DNA of 64,000 nucleotides from Maridesulfovibrio sp. (lineage in GTDB: Bacteria; Desulfobacterota; Desulfovibrionia; Desulfovibrionales; Desulfovibrionaceae), in assembly GCF_963677005.1 (NCBI RefSeq), contig NZ_OY781616.1:3109001-3173000 (forward strand), in the 5' to 3' direction. Below, one piece after another: positions 35,039 to 43,659 of this stretch (within the stretch, counting starts at the first letter, position 1; the number at the start of each line of letters is the position of its first letter). The notes beneath the pieces were generated by a model. The model had not been told where the DNA came from and did not search any database. It saw only the letters and a list, made by a program, of their open reading frames with translations. The translations under genes and the position numbers were made by a program.

Positions 35039-35082
35039 CTTAAACCCTTTTGCAAAAGGGTTTAAGGCCCCCGGCAGGGCCG
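35039..35082. repeat. REP-like double palindrome between adaptor and pump genes
   Basis: A perfect 28-bp palindrome with CTTAAACCC arms meeting at GC (35039-35066) is directly followed by a second small inverted repeat, GGCCC...GGGCC (35067-35082). No T-run follows, so it is not a standard terminator. It resembles the dispersed palindromic elements of Desulfovibrio genomes. In mRNA it would form a hairpin between acrA and acrB and could uncouple their expression. Confidence 0.65.
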
Positions 35083-35136
35083 TCGGAGACATTTGAAAAA
35101 TTAATCAGTGCTTCCATAAATTTCAGAGATAAGCCA

Positions 35137-38100
35137 ATGTCCAGATTCTTTATCGAGCGTCCCAATTTTGCATGGGTCGTAGCTCTTTTCATCTCTATTG
35201 CCGGAGCCATGGCCATACCGAATATGGCGGTGGAAAAATATCCGCAGGTAGCTCCTCCCCAGATCAGGATCGAGGCAACCTATCCCGGAGCATCCGCTTC
35301 CGACCTCAATGATTCCGTGGTCAGTCTTATTGAAGAGGAACTGAACGGAGCAAAGGGACTGCTGTACTATGAATCCACCAGCAGCTCCAACGGTGTCGCA
35401 ACTATCAACGTTACTTTCAGACCGGGTATTGATCCGGACATGGCTCAGGTCGATGTCCAGAACAGGGTCAAAAGGGCGGAGTCCCGTCTGCCGGAATCGG
35501 TCAGGAACCAGGGGATAGACATCGAGCAGGCCAACTCCGGCTTCCTGATGATTTACTCCCTGCGTTACAAGGCCGGGGGGGAACATAAGGATCCGCAGCA
35601 ACTGGCCGATATCATGGCCCGCAACATAAATAACGAAATCAGGCGTGTGGACGGCGTGGGAACGCTGCAGTTCTTTGCTTCCGAAAGTGCCATGCGTGTG
35701 TGGGTCGATCCTCAGAAACTGCTCAGTTACGGATTGTCCATAACCGATGTCAACGATGCCATTTCCGCTCAGAACGTGCAGGTGCCGGCCGGTAGTTTCG
35801 GCGGGCGCCCGGTTGAGTCCGATCAGGAGCTTAAGGCTACCTTCATGGTTCAGGGGATGCTGGAGTCTCCCGAGGAATTCGGGAAGATTCTTCTGCACGC
35901 AAGTCTGGACGGTTCCACGGTGCATCTTTCCGACGTTGCCAGAATCGAAATAGGTCCGGAGTCCTACAACTCCGTTTCAAGACTTCAGGGTGTACCGACC
36001 GCTGCTGCCGCAGTTCAGCTTGCCCCGGGAGCGAACGCCCTCGGTACGGTTGAAAGGATCATGGCCCGGCTTGACGAACTGGAAAAAACACTGCCTTCGG
36101 ATATGGAGATATCCATTCCCTTCGACTCCTCCAAATTCGTGGACGTGGCTATTGAAAAGGTTGTTCACACCCTCATTGAGGCCGTGCTGCTTGTTTTTCT
36201 GGTCATGTTCCTGTTTCTCCAGAATTTCCGTTACACACTCATTCCAAGTATTGTTGTGCCCGTCTGCGTACTCGGCGCTTTCGCGGTGATGTCCGCATTG
36301 GGTTTTTCCATCAACATGATGACCATGTTCGGAATGGTCCTGGCCATTGGGATTCTGGTGGATGACGCGATCGTGGTTGTTGAAAACGTGGAGCGGATCA
36401 TGTCGGCCGAAGGGTTGCCACCCAAAGAGGCGACCATCAAGGCCATGGGGCAGATTTCCGGGGCTATCGTCGGGATCACACTTGTTCTGTCTGCGGTTTT
36501 TTTGCCGCTCGGATTCATGAGCGGATCTGTCGGGGTTATTTACCGTCAGTTCGCGGTCTCTGTCGCGGTCTCCATCCTTATTTCCGGGTTTCTGGCACTG
36601 ACCATGACTCCGGCCCTGTGCGCCACAATACTAAAGCCCGTATCCATGGGCGAGCATGCGGGCAGACGCGGATTCTTCGGCATGTTCAACCGGTTCTTCG
36701 AGCGGCTCAGCCTGCGGTATGAGTGGATAACCGGCAAGCTTGTACGCAGAACCGCATTATGCATGTGCGTATATCTGGCTTTGCTCGTGGCTTTGGGATT
36801 CAGCTTTATGCGATTGCCGGAATCCTTTGTTCCGGAAGAAGATCAGGGGTACATGTTCGTCAGCATCCAGCTTCCTCCCGGTGCCACGTATTCCCGTACC
36901 TTTTCTGTGGTCCGGGCTGTGGAAGACTATCTGCGCTCACGCCCGGCAATTGATAAGACTGTTGCGGTTCTCGGATTCAGCTTTTCGGGAACGGGTGAAA
37001 ATGCCGCTCTCGCCATTCCTTCGTTCAAGGACTGGTCGGAACGCGGAAAAGGCGAGTCCACCCAGGCTGAAGTGGGCATGGCCAACCGGATGCTTTCGCA
37101 GAACACGGACGGGATGATCTTTGCGGTCAACCCTGCTTCCATTGACGGCCTGGGTAATACCGGCGGTTTTGCCCTGCGTCTGCAGAACCGTGGCGGAATA
37201 AGTCGGGCTGAGTTCTCCAAGGCCATGGGCATGGTGCTCGCTGAAGCCAACAAATCCCCGGTCATCGCTTACGCCCGTCTTGAAGGTTTGCCGGACGCAC
37301 CCCAGTTCCGGCTGAATATTGACCGTGAGAAGGCCGAGACACTTGGGGTCCGGTTTTCAGATATTAAGACGGTGCTCTCCAGCGCCTACGGCTCTGCCAT
37401 GGTAAACGACTTTGTCAACAACGGGCGCGTGCAGCGTGTTGTGGTTCAGGGTAGTGCTGAAAGTCGCAAGAGCCCGGAAAGTCTCAATAATCTGTATGTT
37501 CCCAATGGACATAAGGAACAGGTGCCGCTCACTTCGCTTATAAGCACCAGATGGGAGACAGGCCCGGTCCAAATCGTTCGCTACAACGGATATAACGCTT
37601 TCAGGCTGACCGGTGACGCTGCTCCGGGATACAGTTCCGGGGAAGTCATGGCCGAACTTGAACGGATAATGAAAACCCTGCCGACAGGAATCGGGTATGA
37701 GTGGAGCGGATTGTCCTATCAGGAAAAATTCGCCGGGGCTCAGGCTCCCAAAGTCTTTACCATGGCACTGGTGGTTGTTTTTCTCCTGCTGGTGGCTCTT
37801 TATGAAAGCTGGTCCATTCCTTTTTCCGTAATGCTCATTGTGCCTCTGGGGGCCTTGGGTGCTGTTGCGGCAGTCACGGTCATGGGAATGTCCAACGACG
37901 TTTATTTCAAGGTCGGGCTGATCACTATCATCGGGCTGGCAGCCAAGAACGCTATTCTGATCGTCGAAGTTGCCAAGCAATTCCATCAGGAAGGCTACAG
38001 CCTGGTTGATGCGGCGGCCAGAAGTGCGCGGTTGCGTTTCAGGCCCATTGTTATGACTTCCATGGCTTTCATACTCGGTGTTATTCCGCTTGCAATTGCG

Positions 38101-38292
38101 AACGGAGCCGGTGCAGCCAGCCAGCGGGCCCTTGGAATCGGTGTTATCGGCGGCATGCTCAGCGCAACTGTTCTGGGTATCCTTTTTGCCCCGGTTTTCT
38201 TTGTCTGGGTGCTTTCCGGAGTACGCAGGCTGAAGAAGAATAAAACCGACGTGCCGGACGAGGTTTCAGCTGCCGGGGATGCCCGTCACTGA
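35137..38292 (+). CDS. acrB: RND multidrug efflux pump, HAE1 family (AcrB/MexB-like)
   Basis: A 1051-residue inner-membrane pump, full length for the family, with 12 membrane helices and two large periplasmic loops. It opens MSRFFIERPNFAWVVAL. The proton relay is intact: GILVDDAIVVVEN in TM4 (two Asp) and AAKNAILIVE in TM10 (Lys). The HAE1 motif RPIVMTSMAFILGVIPLA is present. The ATG at 35137 is chosen by homology to the family N-terminus; the ribosome site is weak and the frame extends to 35050 across the palindrome. Co-directional DUF4405, regulator and kinase genes follow. Confidence 0.95.
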   Translation: MSRFFIERPNFAWVVALFISIAGAMAIPNMAVEKYPQVAPPQIRIEATYPGASASDLNDSVVSLIEEELNGAKGLLYYESTSSSNGVATINVTFRPGIDPDMAQVDVQNRVKRAESRLPESVRNQGIDIEQANSGFLMIYSLRYKAGGEHKDPQQLADIMARNINNEIRRVDGVGTLQFFASESAMRVWVDPQKLLSYGLSITDVNDAISAQNVQVPAGSFGGRPVESDQELKATFMVQGMLESPEEFGKILLHASLDGSTVHLSDVARIEIGPESYNSVSRLQGVPTAAAAVQLAPGANALGTVERIMARLDELEKTLPSDMEISIPFDSSKFVDVAIEKVVHTLIEAVLLVFLVMFLFLQNFRYTLIPSIVVPVCVLGAFAVMSALGFSINMMTMFGMVLAIGILVDDAIVVVENVERIMSAEGLPPKEATIKAMGQISGAIVGITLVLSAVFLPLGFMSGSVGVIYRQFAVSVAVSILISGFLALTMTPALCATILKPVSMGEHAGRRGFFGMFNRFFERLSLRYEWITGKLVRRTALCMCVYLALLVALGFSFMRLPESFVPEEDQGYMFVSIQLPPGATYSRTFSVVRAVEDYLRSRPAIDKTVAVLGFSFSGTGENAALAIPSFKDWSERGKGESTQAEVGMANRMLSQNTDGMIFAVNPASIDGLGNTGGFALRLQNRGGISRAEFSKAMGMVLAEANKSPVIAYARLEGLPDAPQFRLNIDREKAETLGVRFSDIKTVLSSAYGSAMVNDFVNNGRVQRVVVQGSAESRKSPESLNNLYVPNGHKEQVPLTSLISTRWETGPVQIVRYNGYNAFRLTGDAAPGYSSGEVMAELERIMKTLPTGIGYEWSGLSYQEKFAGAQAPKVFTMALVVVFLLLVALYESWSIPFSVMLIVPLGALGAVAAVTVMGMSNDVYFKVGLITIIGLAAKNAILIVEVAKQFHQEGYSLVDAAARSARLRFRPIVMTSMAFILGVIPLAIANGAGAASQRALGIGVIGGMLSATVLGILFAPVFFVWVLSGVRRLKKNKTDVPDEVSAAGDARH

Positions 38293-38347
38293 TAGATCGA
38301 AGGAACGCTGTTGTTTCCGCTGTAGGTCCGAGACCTCAGCGGCCGGT

Positions 38348-38382
38348 GCCGGCGCGGATAGTTTCCCGATATCCGCGCCGGC
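38348..38382 (+). other. GC-rich hairpin between pump and DUF4405 genes
   Basis: GCCGGCGCGGATA (38348-38360) pairs perfectly with 38370-38382 around a 9-base loop. There is no T-run, so it may stabilise the upstream mRNA end or slow transcription rather than terminate it. Confidence 0.5.
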
Positions 38383-38406
38383 TTCCGGAAAAACAAAGGA
38401 GTCATT

Positions 38407-38745
38407 ATGCTTGAAAAGATAGCCGAACGTTCGTTTCTTTCCCCTGTACTGGCTTTTACCTTTGTCCCGGTGGCCTTCACAGGACTTCTGATGCTTTTTC
38501 ATATCAGCATTCCGGGGCTGAAAGGAATTCATAACTGGCTTGGTCTGGCTTTCATTATTTTTAGCGCGTTTCATATTGCGGTAAACTGGAAGGCCCTGAT
38601 AAAATACTGTACTGGAAATGATGCGCGAGCAGCTCTTGCGCTGGTTGTTGTCCTGACATTTATCTGCTGCGTCTTCGGGGCCGGTCAGGGGGACGGGGGG
38701 CACAGGTATCACAAAGGCCGCGCCTCCATTGCCGAAAAGTTTTAG
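38407..38745 (+). CDS. DUF4405 small membrane protein with conserved membrane histidines (second copy)
   Basis: A 112-residue membrane protein of the same family as the one at 10664-11014; the shared motifs AFTFVP, LMLFH, GIHNWLGLAF and FHIAVNWKAL run in the same order, with the three histidines kept. The tail is glycine/basic-rich (GAGQGDGGHRYHKGR). AAAGGAG precedes the ATG. It lies between the RND pump and an OmpR-type regulator/kinase pair, whereas the other copy lies beside a PepSY protein and another such pair. A role as heme b or redox-linked helper of the sensor is a hypothesis. Confidence 0.7.
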   Translation: MLEKIAERSFLSPVLAFTFVPVAFTGLLMLFHISIPGLKGIHNWLGLAFIIFSAFHIAVNWKALIKYCTGNDARAALALVVVLTFICCVFGAGQGDGGHRYHKGRASIAEKF

Positions 38746-38828
38746 TCCGGATATTTTGTAATAATGCCTTCGGCGGCGAAATCGAACTGTCACAATCGCG
38801 AAGCGCATCAAATCGGCAGGGGGAAATG

Positions 38829-39515
38829 ATGAGTATCACAGTTCTTCTGGTGGAAGACGATTACGACCTTGCCGCAGCGGTTGCCGGTTTTCTGGAGCTG
38901 GAAGGGATTGTCTGCGACCATGCGTCCAACGGACTGCAGGGGCTTGAGCTTGCTGTTGCCAATGACTACGATGTGCTTCTGGTGGACGTCATGCTTCCAC
39001 GTCTTGACGGAATAGGTCTGTGCGAGAGGCTGCGCAAAAAAGCTGTTGATACACCGGTCCTGATGCTTACCGCGCTCGGCTCTCTGGACGACAAGACCGC
39101 AGGATTCAATGCCGGGACGGACGATTACCTGACCAAACCGTTTGACATGGAAGAACTGCTGCTCCGCATAAGAGCCCTGTCCAGAAGGCGCAGCCGTCAG
39201 GTCAGGACACTGGAGGTCGGCGGGCTGGTCATGAATCTGGATACGCACGAGGCCGTGCGTGAGGGGCAGCCGTTGCTGCTTACCCCGACGGAATGGAAAA
39301 TTCTGGAGGAACTGGCTCTCAACAGCCCTAGGGTTGTTTCAAGAAACAGTCTGGAGCAGGCTGTGTGGGGGGACAGTGTTCCTTCACAGTCCCTTTTGAA
39401 GGTCTATCTGAACAAGCTCCGCAAGAAAGTCGATGCTCCTCCTTTTTCTCCGATGATCCGCACTCTGCCGGGGGTGGGCATTGTTCTGGAACAGGAGGGC
39501 GGAGATGAGCAGTAA
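38829..39515 (+). CDS. OmpR-family response regulator of the efflux locus
   Basis: A 228-residue regulator: receiver with Asp53 (VLLVDVMLPR), switch Lys in YLTKPFD, then an OmpR-type winged helix (about 125-228, LLTPTEWKILEELALNSPRVVSR...LPGVGIVLE). Of two adjacent ATG codons, 38829 has the better distance (five bases) from AGGGGG. The end overlaps the kinase gene by 11 bp. It likely controls the upstream RND pump; that is inferred from position. Confidence 0.92.
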   Translation: MSITVLLVEDDYDLAAAVAGFLELEGIVCDHASNGLQGLELAVANDYDVLLVDVMLPRLDGIGLCERLRKKAVDTPVLMLTALGSLDDKTAGFNAGTDDYLTKPFDMEELLLRIRALSRRRSRQVRTLEVGGLVMNLDTHEAVREGQPLLLTPTEWKILEELALNSPRVVSRNSLEQAVWGDSVPSQSLLKVYLNKLRKKVDAPPFSPMIRTLPGVGIVLEQEGGDEQ

Positions 39516-40779
39516 CCAGAGTATAATGAAGCTGGTTATTTTTTTTACGCTTATCGCGTGTTCCCTGCTGGTCATATCATACTCGATTCTGGTTAATTTT
39601 TATTTTGAAAAGGGATTGATGCTTTCCGTGCAGCACCGGCTGGAACTGGAGGCTGCCGCTTATGCCGAAGCATACGCGAAGGATAAGGAGGCCAAGTATC
39701 CCGAAGCCGCCAACTTCACCACAATTGAAAAGTATGCTGATCTGCCTGCGGAAATAAGGCAGGAGATAGCCCCTTCCGAGTTCGGGGCCGGAGATTTCTA
39801 TCTGGTCATACCGGACAAGGAAAAAATGAGCAGACTCAGTTTTGTTCTTTCCTTTCAGCGTTCAGACGGCAAGATACTTTATTTCGTCTACAGCCTCGGC
39901 CATGCGGACAAGTTTGAGCCCATCAGTTCCGTTGAGCACGGTATTCTCTACTACACCATTGCGGCCGGAATTCTTTCCTTTCTGGCCATTATCCTTGTGG
40001 CCGTTTACATGATCAGGAGAATCGGCAAGCTGGTCATGCGGCTGACCGACTGGGCCTTTCATCTGGATAAGGACAATGTTGACGATCCTGTCGGGGATTT
40101 TGAATATACGGAACTCAACAGGCTGGCGGAGCTTTTCCAGAAGAACATGCGCCGGTTGCTGCAGGGAGTTCAGCGCGAGCAGCGTTTTCTGCGCAATGCC
40201 AGCCATGAGCTGCGTACTCCCGTTGCGGTGATGCAGACAAATATGGACTGGCTGTGCCGTCTCGGAGCCGGACAGGATGAAAGATACAAACGACCTCTGG
40301 ACGGAATGAGAAAGGCCGTCAACAACATGAAGGAACTCATGTCCACCTTTCTCTGGGTAGGTAGGAAGGATGCCGGGGAGCTTCCTCGTCAGATCATCTC
40401 CGTGAATACCGTGCTGTCCGCAATCATTGAGGACAATTCATATCTTCTCGCCAACAAGGATGTCCAACTGGAAACGGCGATGGAGCCGGGCAGGATTATC
40501 GCATCGGAAAGTCTGGTGCGCATAGTCTGGAGCAATATTATCCGTAATGCCTTTCAGCATACCTACGAAGGAGAAGTCCGGGTTGATTTTTCAAAAGGGG
40601 TGCTGAGTGTCCGCAATGATCTGGTGCCGAACATTTCCGATGGTGGGTCCGACAGCTTCGGGCTGGGGCTGATGCTTATTCAGGACCTTACGGACTGCCT
40701 CGGCTGGAAGTTTGATGTAGAAGAAACGGAGTCCTCGTATTCCGTTGTTCTGGATATGTCCATGGCGATGGTAGAATGA
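39505..40779 (+). CDS. Membrane sensor histidine kinase of the efflux locus
   Basis: A 424-residue kinase with two membrane helices (about 8-32 and 150-172), a periplasmic sensor of ~115 residues, a short HAMP-like linker, HisKA with His234 (ASHELRTPVAV) and a compact HATPase_c (NIIRNAFQHTYEGEV, then FGLGLMLIQDL). GGAGGGCGGAG precedes the ATG at 39505, within the regulator gene. A strong terminator follows at 40863. Confidence 0.92.
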   Translation: MSSNQSIMKLVIFFTLIACSLLVISYSILVNFYFEKGLMLSVQHRLELEAAAYAEAYAKDKEAKYPEAANFTTIEKYADLPAEIRQEIAPSEFGAGDFYLVIPDKEKMSRLSFVLSFQRSDGKILYFVYSLGHADKFEPISSVEHGILYYTIAAGILSFLAIILVAVYMIRRIGKLVMRLTDWAFHLDKDNVDDPVGDFEYTELNRLAELFQKNMRRLLQGVQREQRFLRNASHELRTPVAVMQTNMDWLCRLGAGQDERYKRPLDGMRKAVNNMKELMSTFLWVGRKDAGELPRQIISVNTVLSAIIEDNSYLLANKDVQLETAMEPGRIIASESLVRIVWSNIIRNAFQHTYEGEVRVDFSKGVLSVRNDLVPNISDGGSDSFGLGLMLIQDLTDCLGWKFDVEETESSYSVVLDMSMAMVE

Positions 40780-40862
40780 GAATGGCGGGACGAGTGTGAT
40801 GCGTGCTGCTGGTAATTGATGCCGTTCCTGCTTTTCTTCGTTTTGAGAACGAGTGTAAATTT

Positions 40863-40914
40863 AATGGACTCCTTCCTTCAACTATCGTTGTCCGGGAAGG
40901 AGTCCATTGTTTTT
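40863..40914 (+). terminator. Rho-independent terminator after the efflux-locus kinase
   Basis: AATGGACTCCTTCC (40863-40876) pairs with 40895-40908 and is followed by TTTT. It touches the end of the convergent gene at 40913 and probably serves both. Confidence 0.85.
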
Positions 40915-41422
40915 AGAACGGTTCGCCGTTATTGATCATAATTTTGGCGTGTGAATAGGACAATCCTCCTCCATAATCTCTACGGTGGATATCAGCTCCG
41001 CCGACAAGGGCCTTTCTCAATTTTGGATCAGCCTCGGACATCCACTCAACAGTGGCATGTACGATAGCAAAAATTTTTCCGTTCGGCATCAGGCCGTGTC
41101 TGCGTGACCCTTTGGCAGGGATTTCGAAATCGGTTGTCCCGGTATTGACAGTAGTCCAACTATTAATTCCACCTGTTTGAGTTCTCGCATATCGGGTTAG
41201 TTCATTTCCGTCATGATCATAAAACGTTACCCTACATTGGATCGGAACATTTGAAATGTTTGTAAGAAAAAGGGTTGGATTTGTATAGCCGTTATCGCTT
41301 TGGTAATAAAATTGAAGATTTGAAGCAATCGCGCTGCCCTGCGGGATAAAAGACGACTGGGCATAAGCATGGTGTGTGAAGCTTAGTACAAGAAATAGGA
41401 TTGTGGTAAATATTCGTTTCAT
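40913..41422 (-). CDS. Small secreted protein of unknown function
   Basis: A 169-residue exported protein; signal peptide (hydrophobic ILFLVLSFTHHAYA) then a likely beta-sandwich: SNLQFYYQSDNGYTNPTLFLTNIS and CRVTFYDHDGNELT look like Ig-like strands, and AIVHATVEW follows. I do not recognise the family. GGAGGCC before the ATG at 41422 fixes the start. A good sigma70 promoter lies just upstream (41444-41473). A pili/adhesion or envelope role is possible but not shown. Confidence 0.65.
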   Translation of the reverse strand: MKRIFTTILFLVLSFTHHAYAQSSFIPQGSAIASNLQFYYQSDNGYTNPTLFLTNISNVPIQCRVTFYDHDGNELTRYARTQTGGINSWTTVNTGTTDFEIPAKGSRRHGLMPNGKIFAIVHATVEWMSEADPKLRKALVGGADIHRRDYGGGLSYSHAKIMINNGEPF

Positions 41423-41443
41423 AACGGCCTCCATTTTATTTGT

Positions 41444-41473
41444 ATAGTAGACCAGTTATAACAAACGTTTCAA
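41444..41473 (-). promoter_or_regulatory. Sigma70-type promoter for the small secreted protein
   Basis: On the minus strand TTGAAA (41473-41468) and TACTAT (41449-41444) are 18 bp apart, close to consensus. Transcription would start ~15 bp before the ATG. Confidence 0.5.
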
Positions 41474-41593
41474 ATGTGCAATCGTTTATACTTTTATAAA
41501 CAGGGAGGTGAATTCCGGGGCAGTCTTCGGATTTCAATTTAAGTCTGGTGCCTTATATTGTTTTTCCGAAACGCAAAGCACATTAAATAGTGC

Positions 41594-43102
41594 CTAGGCG
41601 GCATTTCCTTCTTCTTTGAAAGTGGTAGTGACTTCGGTGCCGAATTCTTCAGCGGTTCTCATGTTGATCAGGGCTTCGTGGGTGTTGGCTATAAGTTTTG
41701 CGGAATATGTTCCAAGTCCTGTGCCGTCTTCCTTGCCCTTGGTCACGTACTTGTCGAAAAAACGTTCGCGGATTTCTTCTGGAACAGTCATGGTGTTTCT
41801 GACTGAAACGGACACAGGCGGTCCGCTGAGAATGGAGATGGTGACAATGTCGCCGCTGTTGGAGGCTTCCACCGCATTCTTGATCAGGTTGCGGAACATG
41901 GTCCGCAGCAGCATGCCTTCACCGGTGATGAAGATTTCTTCCATTCCTTCTATTTCCCGTCCGTCCAGCATGATGGAAAGCTGCACTCCCGACTGGTTGA
42001 GCAGCAGGGCCATTTCTTCTTCAAGAAAGGTCAAAAGGTCCACAAGGTCCACCTGCATGGTTTTAAGCCTGTAGATTCCCTGCTCCATCTTGAACATATC
42101 CAGATGAAACTGGATCATGTCGAGCATGCGGTAACCTGCTGCGGCAATGCGCTTTATGTATTTGCGCTGATCCGGGGTAAGCGGTTCTCCGTTCAGGAGC
42201 AGTTCCGGATAGCCGATTACGAGGTTGAGCGAGGATTTGAGGTCGTGGCGGTTGATCCTTTCCACTTCATCTCTAATCATTTCCGCAGTGCGCCGCTCAT
42301 GTATTTCGTTGACCAGCAGTTTGTTCTTGTTCTCCAGTTCCGCCTGTTTGGAGCGCAACTGCATGGTGCGCTGGGCAACGATGTTTTCCAGCATTTCCCT
42401 GTGTGTGGTCAGCCAGACATCTCGTTTTTCGATTTTTGCCAGCATGGAGTTGAATTCGCTGACCAGATAGCCGATTTCATCGTCACTGCGGTATGAAACC
42501 CTTTTGGAGTAGTCCTTGCTTTTGGAAATGTCGCGAACTGCATCGGTAAGCTGACCGATAGGAGCGGTAATTTTTCTGCGGAACCGGTTGGTGGCCAGAA
42601 TGCAGATGGCCGCGACTCCGATAAGGATAGCGGTCGAGGAGATGATGTTCTGGTACAGCCAGTCAAGCTGGTCGGCAAAACGGAGGTCCATGAGCAGGTA
42701 GCCAAGCCTCTCACCGCCTGATTCAATCGGCTGGACTATGCTGAATTCGTTAAGCTCAATCCTCGGATGCTCAATATCTTCCGGCAGGGTTGTGTTTTTT
42801 TTTCCGTATCCGGCAAAGACTTTGCCGTCGGCGGTAAAGACGGTGGCTCCGGCCGCATTGCGTACGAGATGCAGGGAATCAAGCACTTCTGTTGCCGCGT
42901 CCGGATCGTTGAAATCCAGCGCGGGAGCTATGGAGGTGACCAGCACCTGAGCCAGCCCGTTTGCTTTCTGGATGGTGGCCTGCCGGTAAGAATGAAAAAA
43001 CGAGGCTACAATAAGGGTTATGGATATGACCAGCGCGGCAATGGTCGTACCCAGAATGGCAACGCTTACCTTGCGTCCGAGACTGTTGCGGTATCCCGTC
43101 AT
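41594..43102 (-). CDS. CHASE8-type sensor histidine kinase
   Basis: A 502-residue membrane kinase: helix 1 at about 14-36, a periplasmic sensor with the CHASE8-like QKANGLAQVLVTSIAPALDFNDPDAATEVLDSL, helix 2 at about 152-171, HAMP (172-228), a coiled coil (about 230-275), a HisKA-like region with His286 (INRHDLKSSLNLVIGYPE) and HATPase_c (NLIKNAVEA, GTGLGTYSAKLIA). It is the last gene of an operon after YfiR, overlapping by 4 bases (ATGA), and the response regulator of the set is the first gene. Confidence 0.9.
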   Translation of the reverse strand: MTGYRNSLGRKVSVAILGTTIAALVISITLIVASFFHSYRQATIQKANGLAQVLVTSIAPALDFNDPDAATEVLDSLHLVRNAAGATVFTADGKVFAGYGKKNTTLPEDIEHPRIELNEFSIVQPIESGGERLGYLLMDLRFADQLDWLYQNIISSTAILIGVAAICILATNRFRRKITAPIGQLTDAVRDISKSKDYSKRVSYRSDDEIGYLVSEFNSMLAKIEKRDVWLTTHREMLENIVAQRTMQLRSKQAELENKNKLLVNEIHERRTAEMIRDEVERINRHDLKSSLNLVIGYPELLLNGEPLTPDQRKYIKRIAAAGYRMLDMIQFHLDMFKMEQGIYRLKTMQVDLVDLLTFLEEEMALLLNQSGVQLSIMLDGREIEGMEEIFITGEGMLLRTMFRNLIKNAVEASNSGDIVTISILSGPPVSVSVRNTMTVPEEIRERFFDKYVTKGKEDGTGLGTYSAKLIANTHEALINMRTAEEFGTEVTTTFKEEGNAA

Positions 43103-43659
43103 TGAGACTTTTCTCCACAGTATACTTCGGAGAGGTTGAGCAGTTTGGAGCTTATGGTCAGCCCGGCCTGTCTGGCTGCGCAGACGTTGACCTGCAGCTT
43201 GAATCTGGAACCTGATTCCACAAGGTTTATCATGCCGCCCATGCTCAGGAATTCCGGGCTGCTGCCGATGGTGAGAATAGGAAGCCCCTTTATTTTTTTC
43301 AGGATCGCGGCAATCACCCTCATATTATCTCCGTCCAGAAACAGCACCTGGCAATCGGCCGGCCAGCGGACCAGTTCGAATTCCTCCGGACGGTTGAAAA
43401 AGCGGGCCATGGGGCGGGGACTGACTGCGGCCACGGTTACCGGACGTTCTTCGGATATTCTGCGTTTGTCCGGACCGAGCACATATTTGGTTATCTTTTT
43501 TATGAACAGGGCCTGCAACTGTGGCTGAGTGGCCCGCAGAGTATGCTTTTGTACCGGCTGATCCGTTTTGGCGCAGGCCGATTCACATGGAAGGGAACCT
43601 ACCATAAAAAGGACGACAAGTATAATCGTCAGCAGCTTATGGTTTATCAGAAATCCCAT
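43099..43659 (-). CDS. yfiR: YfiR-family periplasmic protein
   Basis: A 186-residue exported protein of the YfiR (DUF4154) family: signal peptide (LLTIILVVLFMVGSL), then ALFIKKITKYVLGPD, PILTIGSSPEF and the closing GGMINLVESGSRFKLQVNVCAARQAGLTISSKLL, which is the family signature. In the YfiBNR system YfiR binds and silences a CHASE8 membrane enzyme; here the partner is the CHASE8-type kinase encoded next. GAGG before 43659 supports this start, which overlaps the end of the TonB-receptor gene by 13 bp. Confidence 0.9.
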   Translation of the reverse strand: MGFLINHKLLTIILVVLFMVGSLPCESACAKTDQPVQKHTLRATQPQLQALFIKKITKYVLGPDKRRISEERPVTVAAVSPRPMARFFNRPEEFELVRWPADCQVLFLDGDNMRVIAAILKKIKGLPILTIGSSPEFLSMGGMINLVESGSRFKLQVNVCAARQAGLTISSKLLNLSEVYCGEKSQ

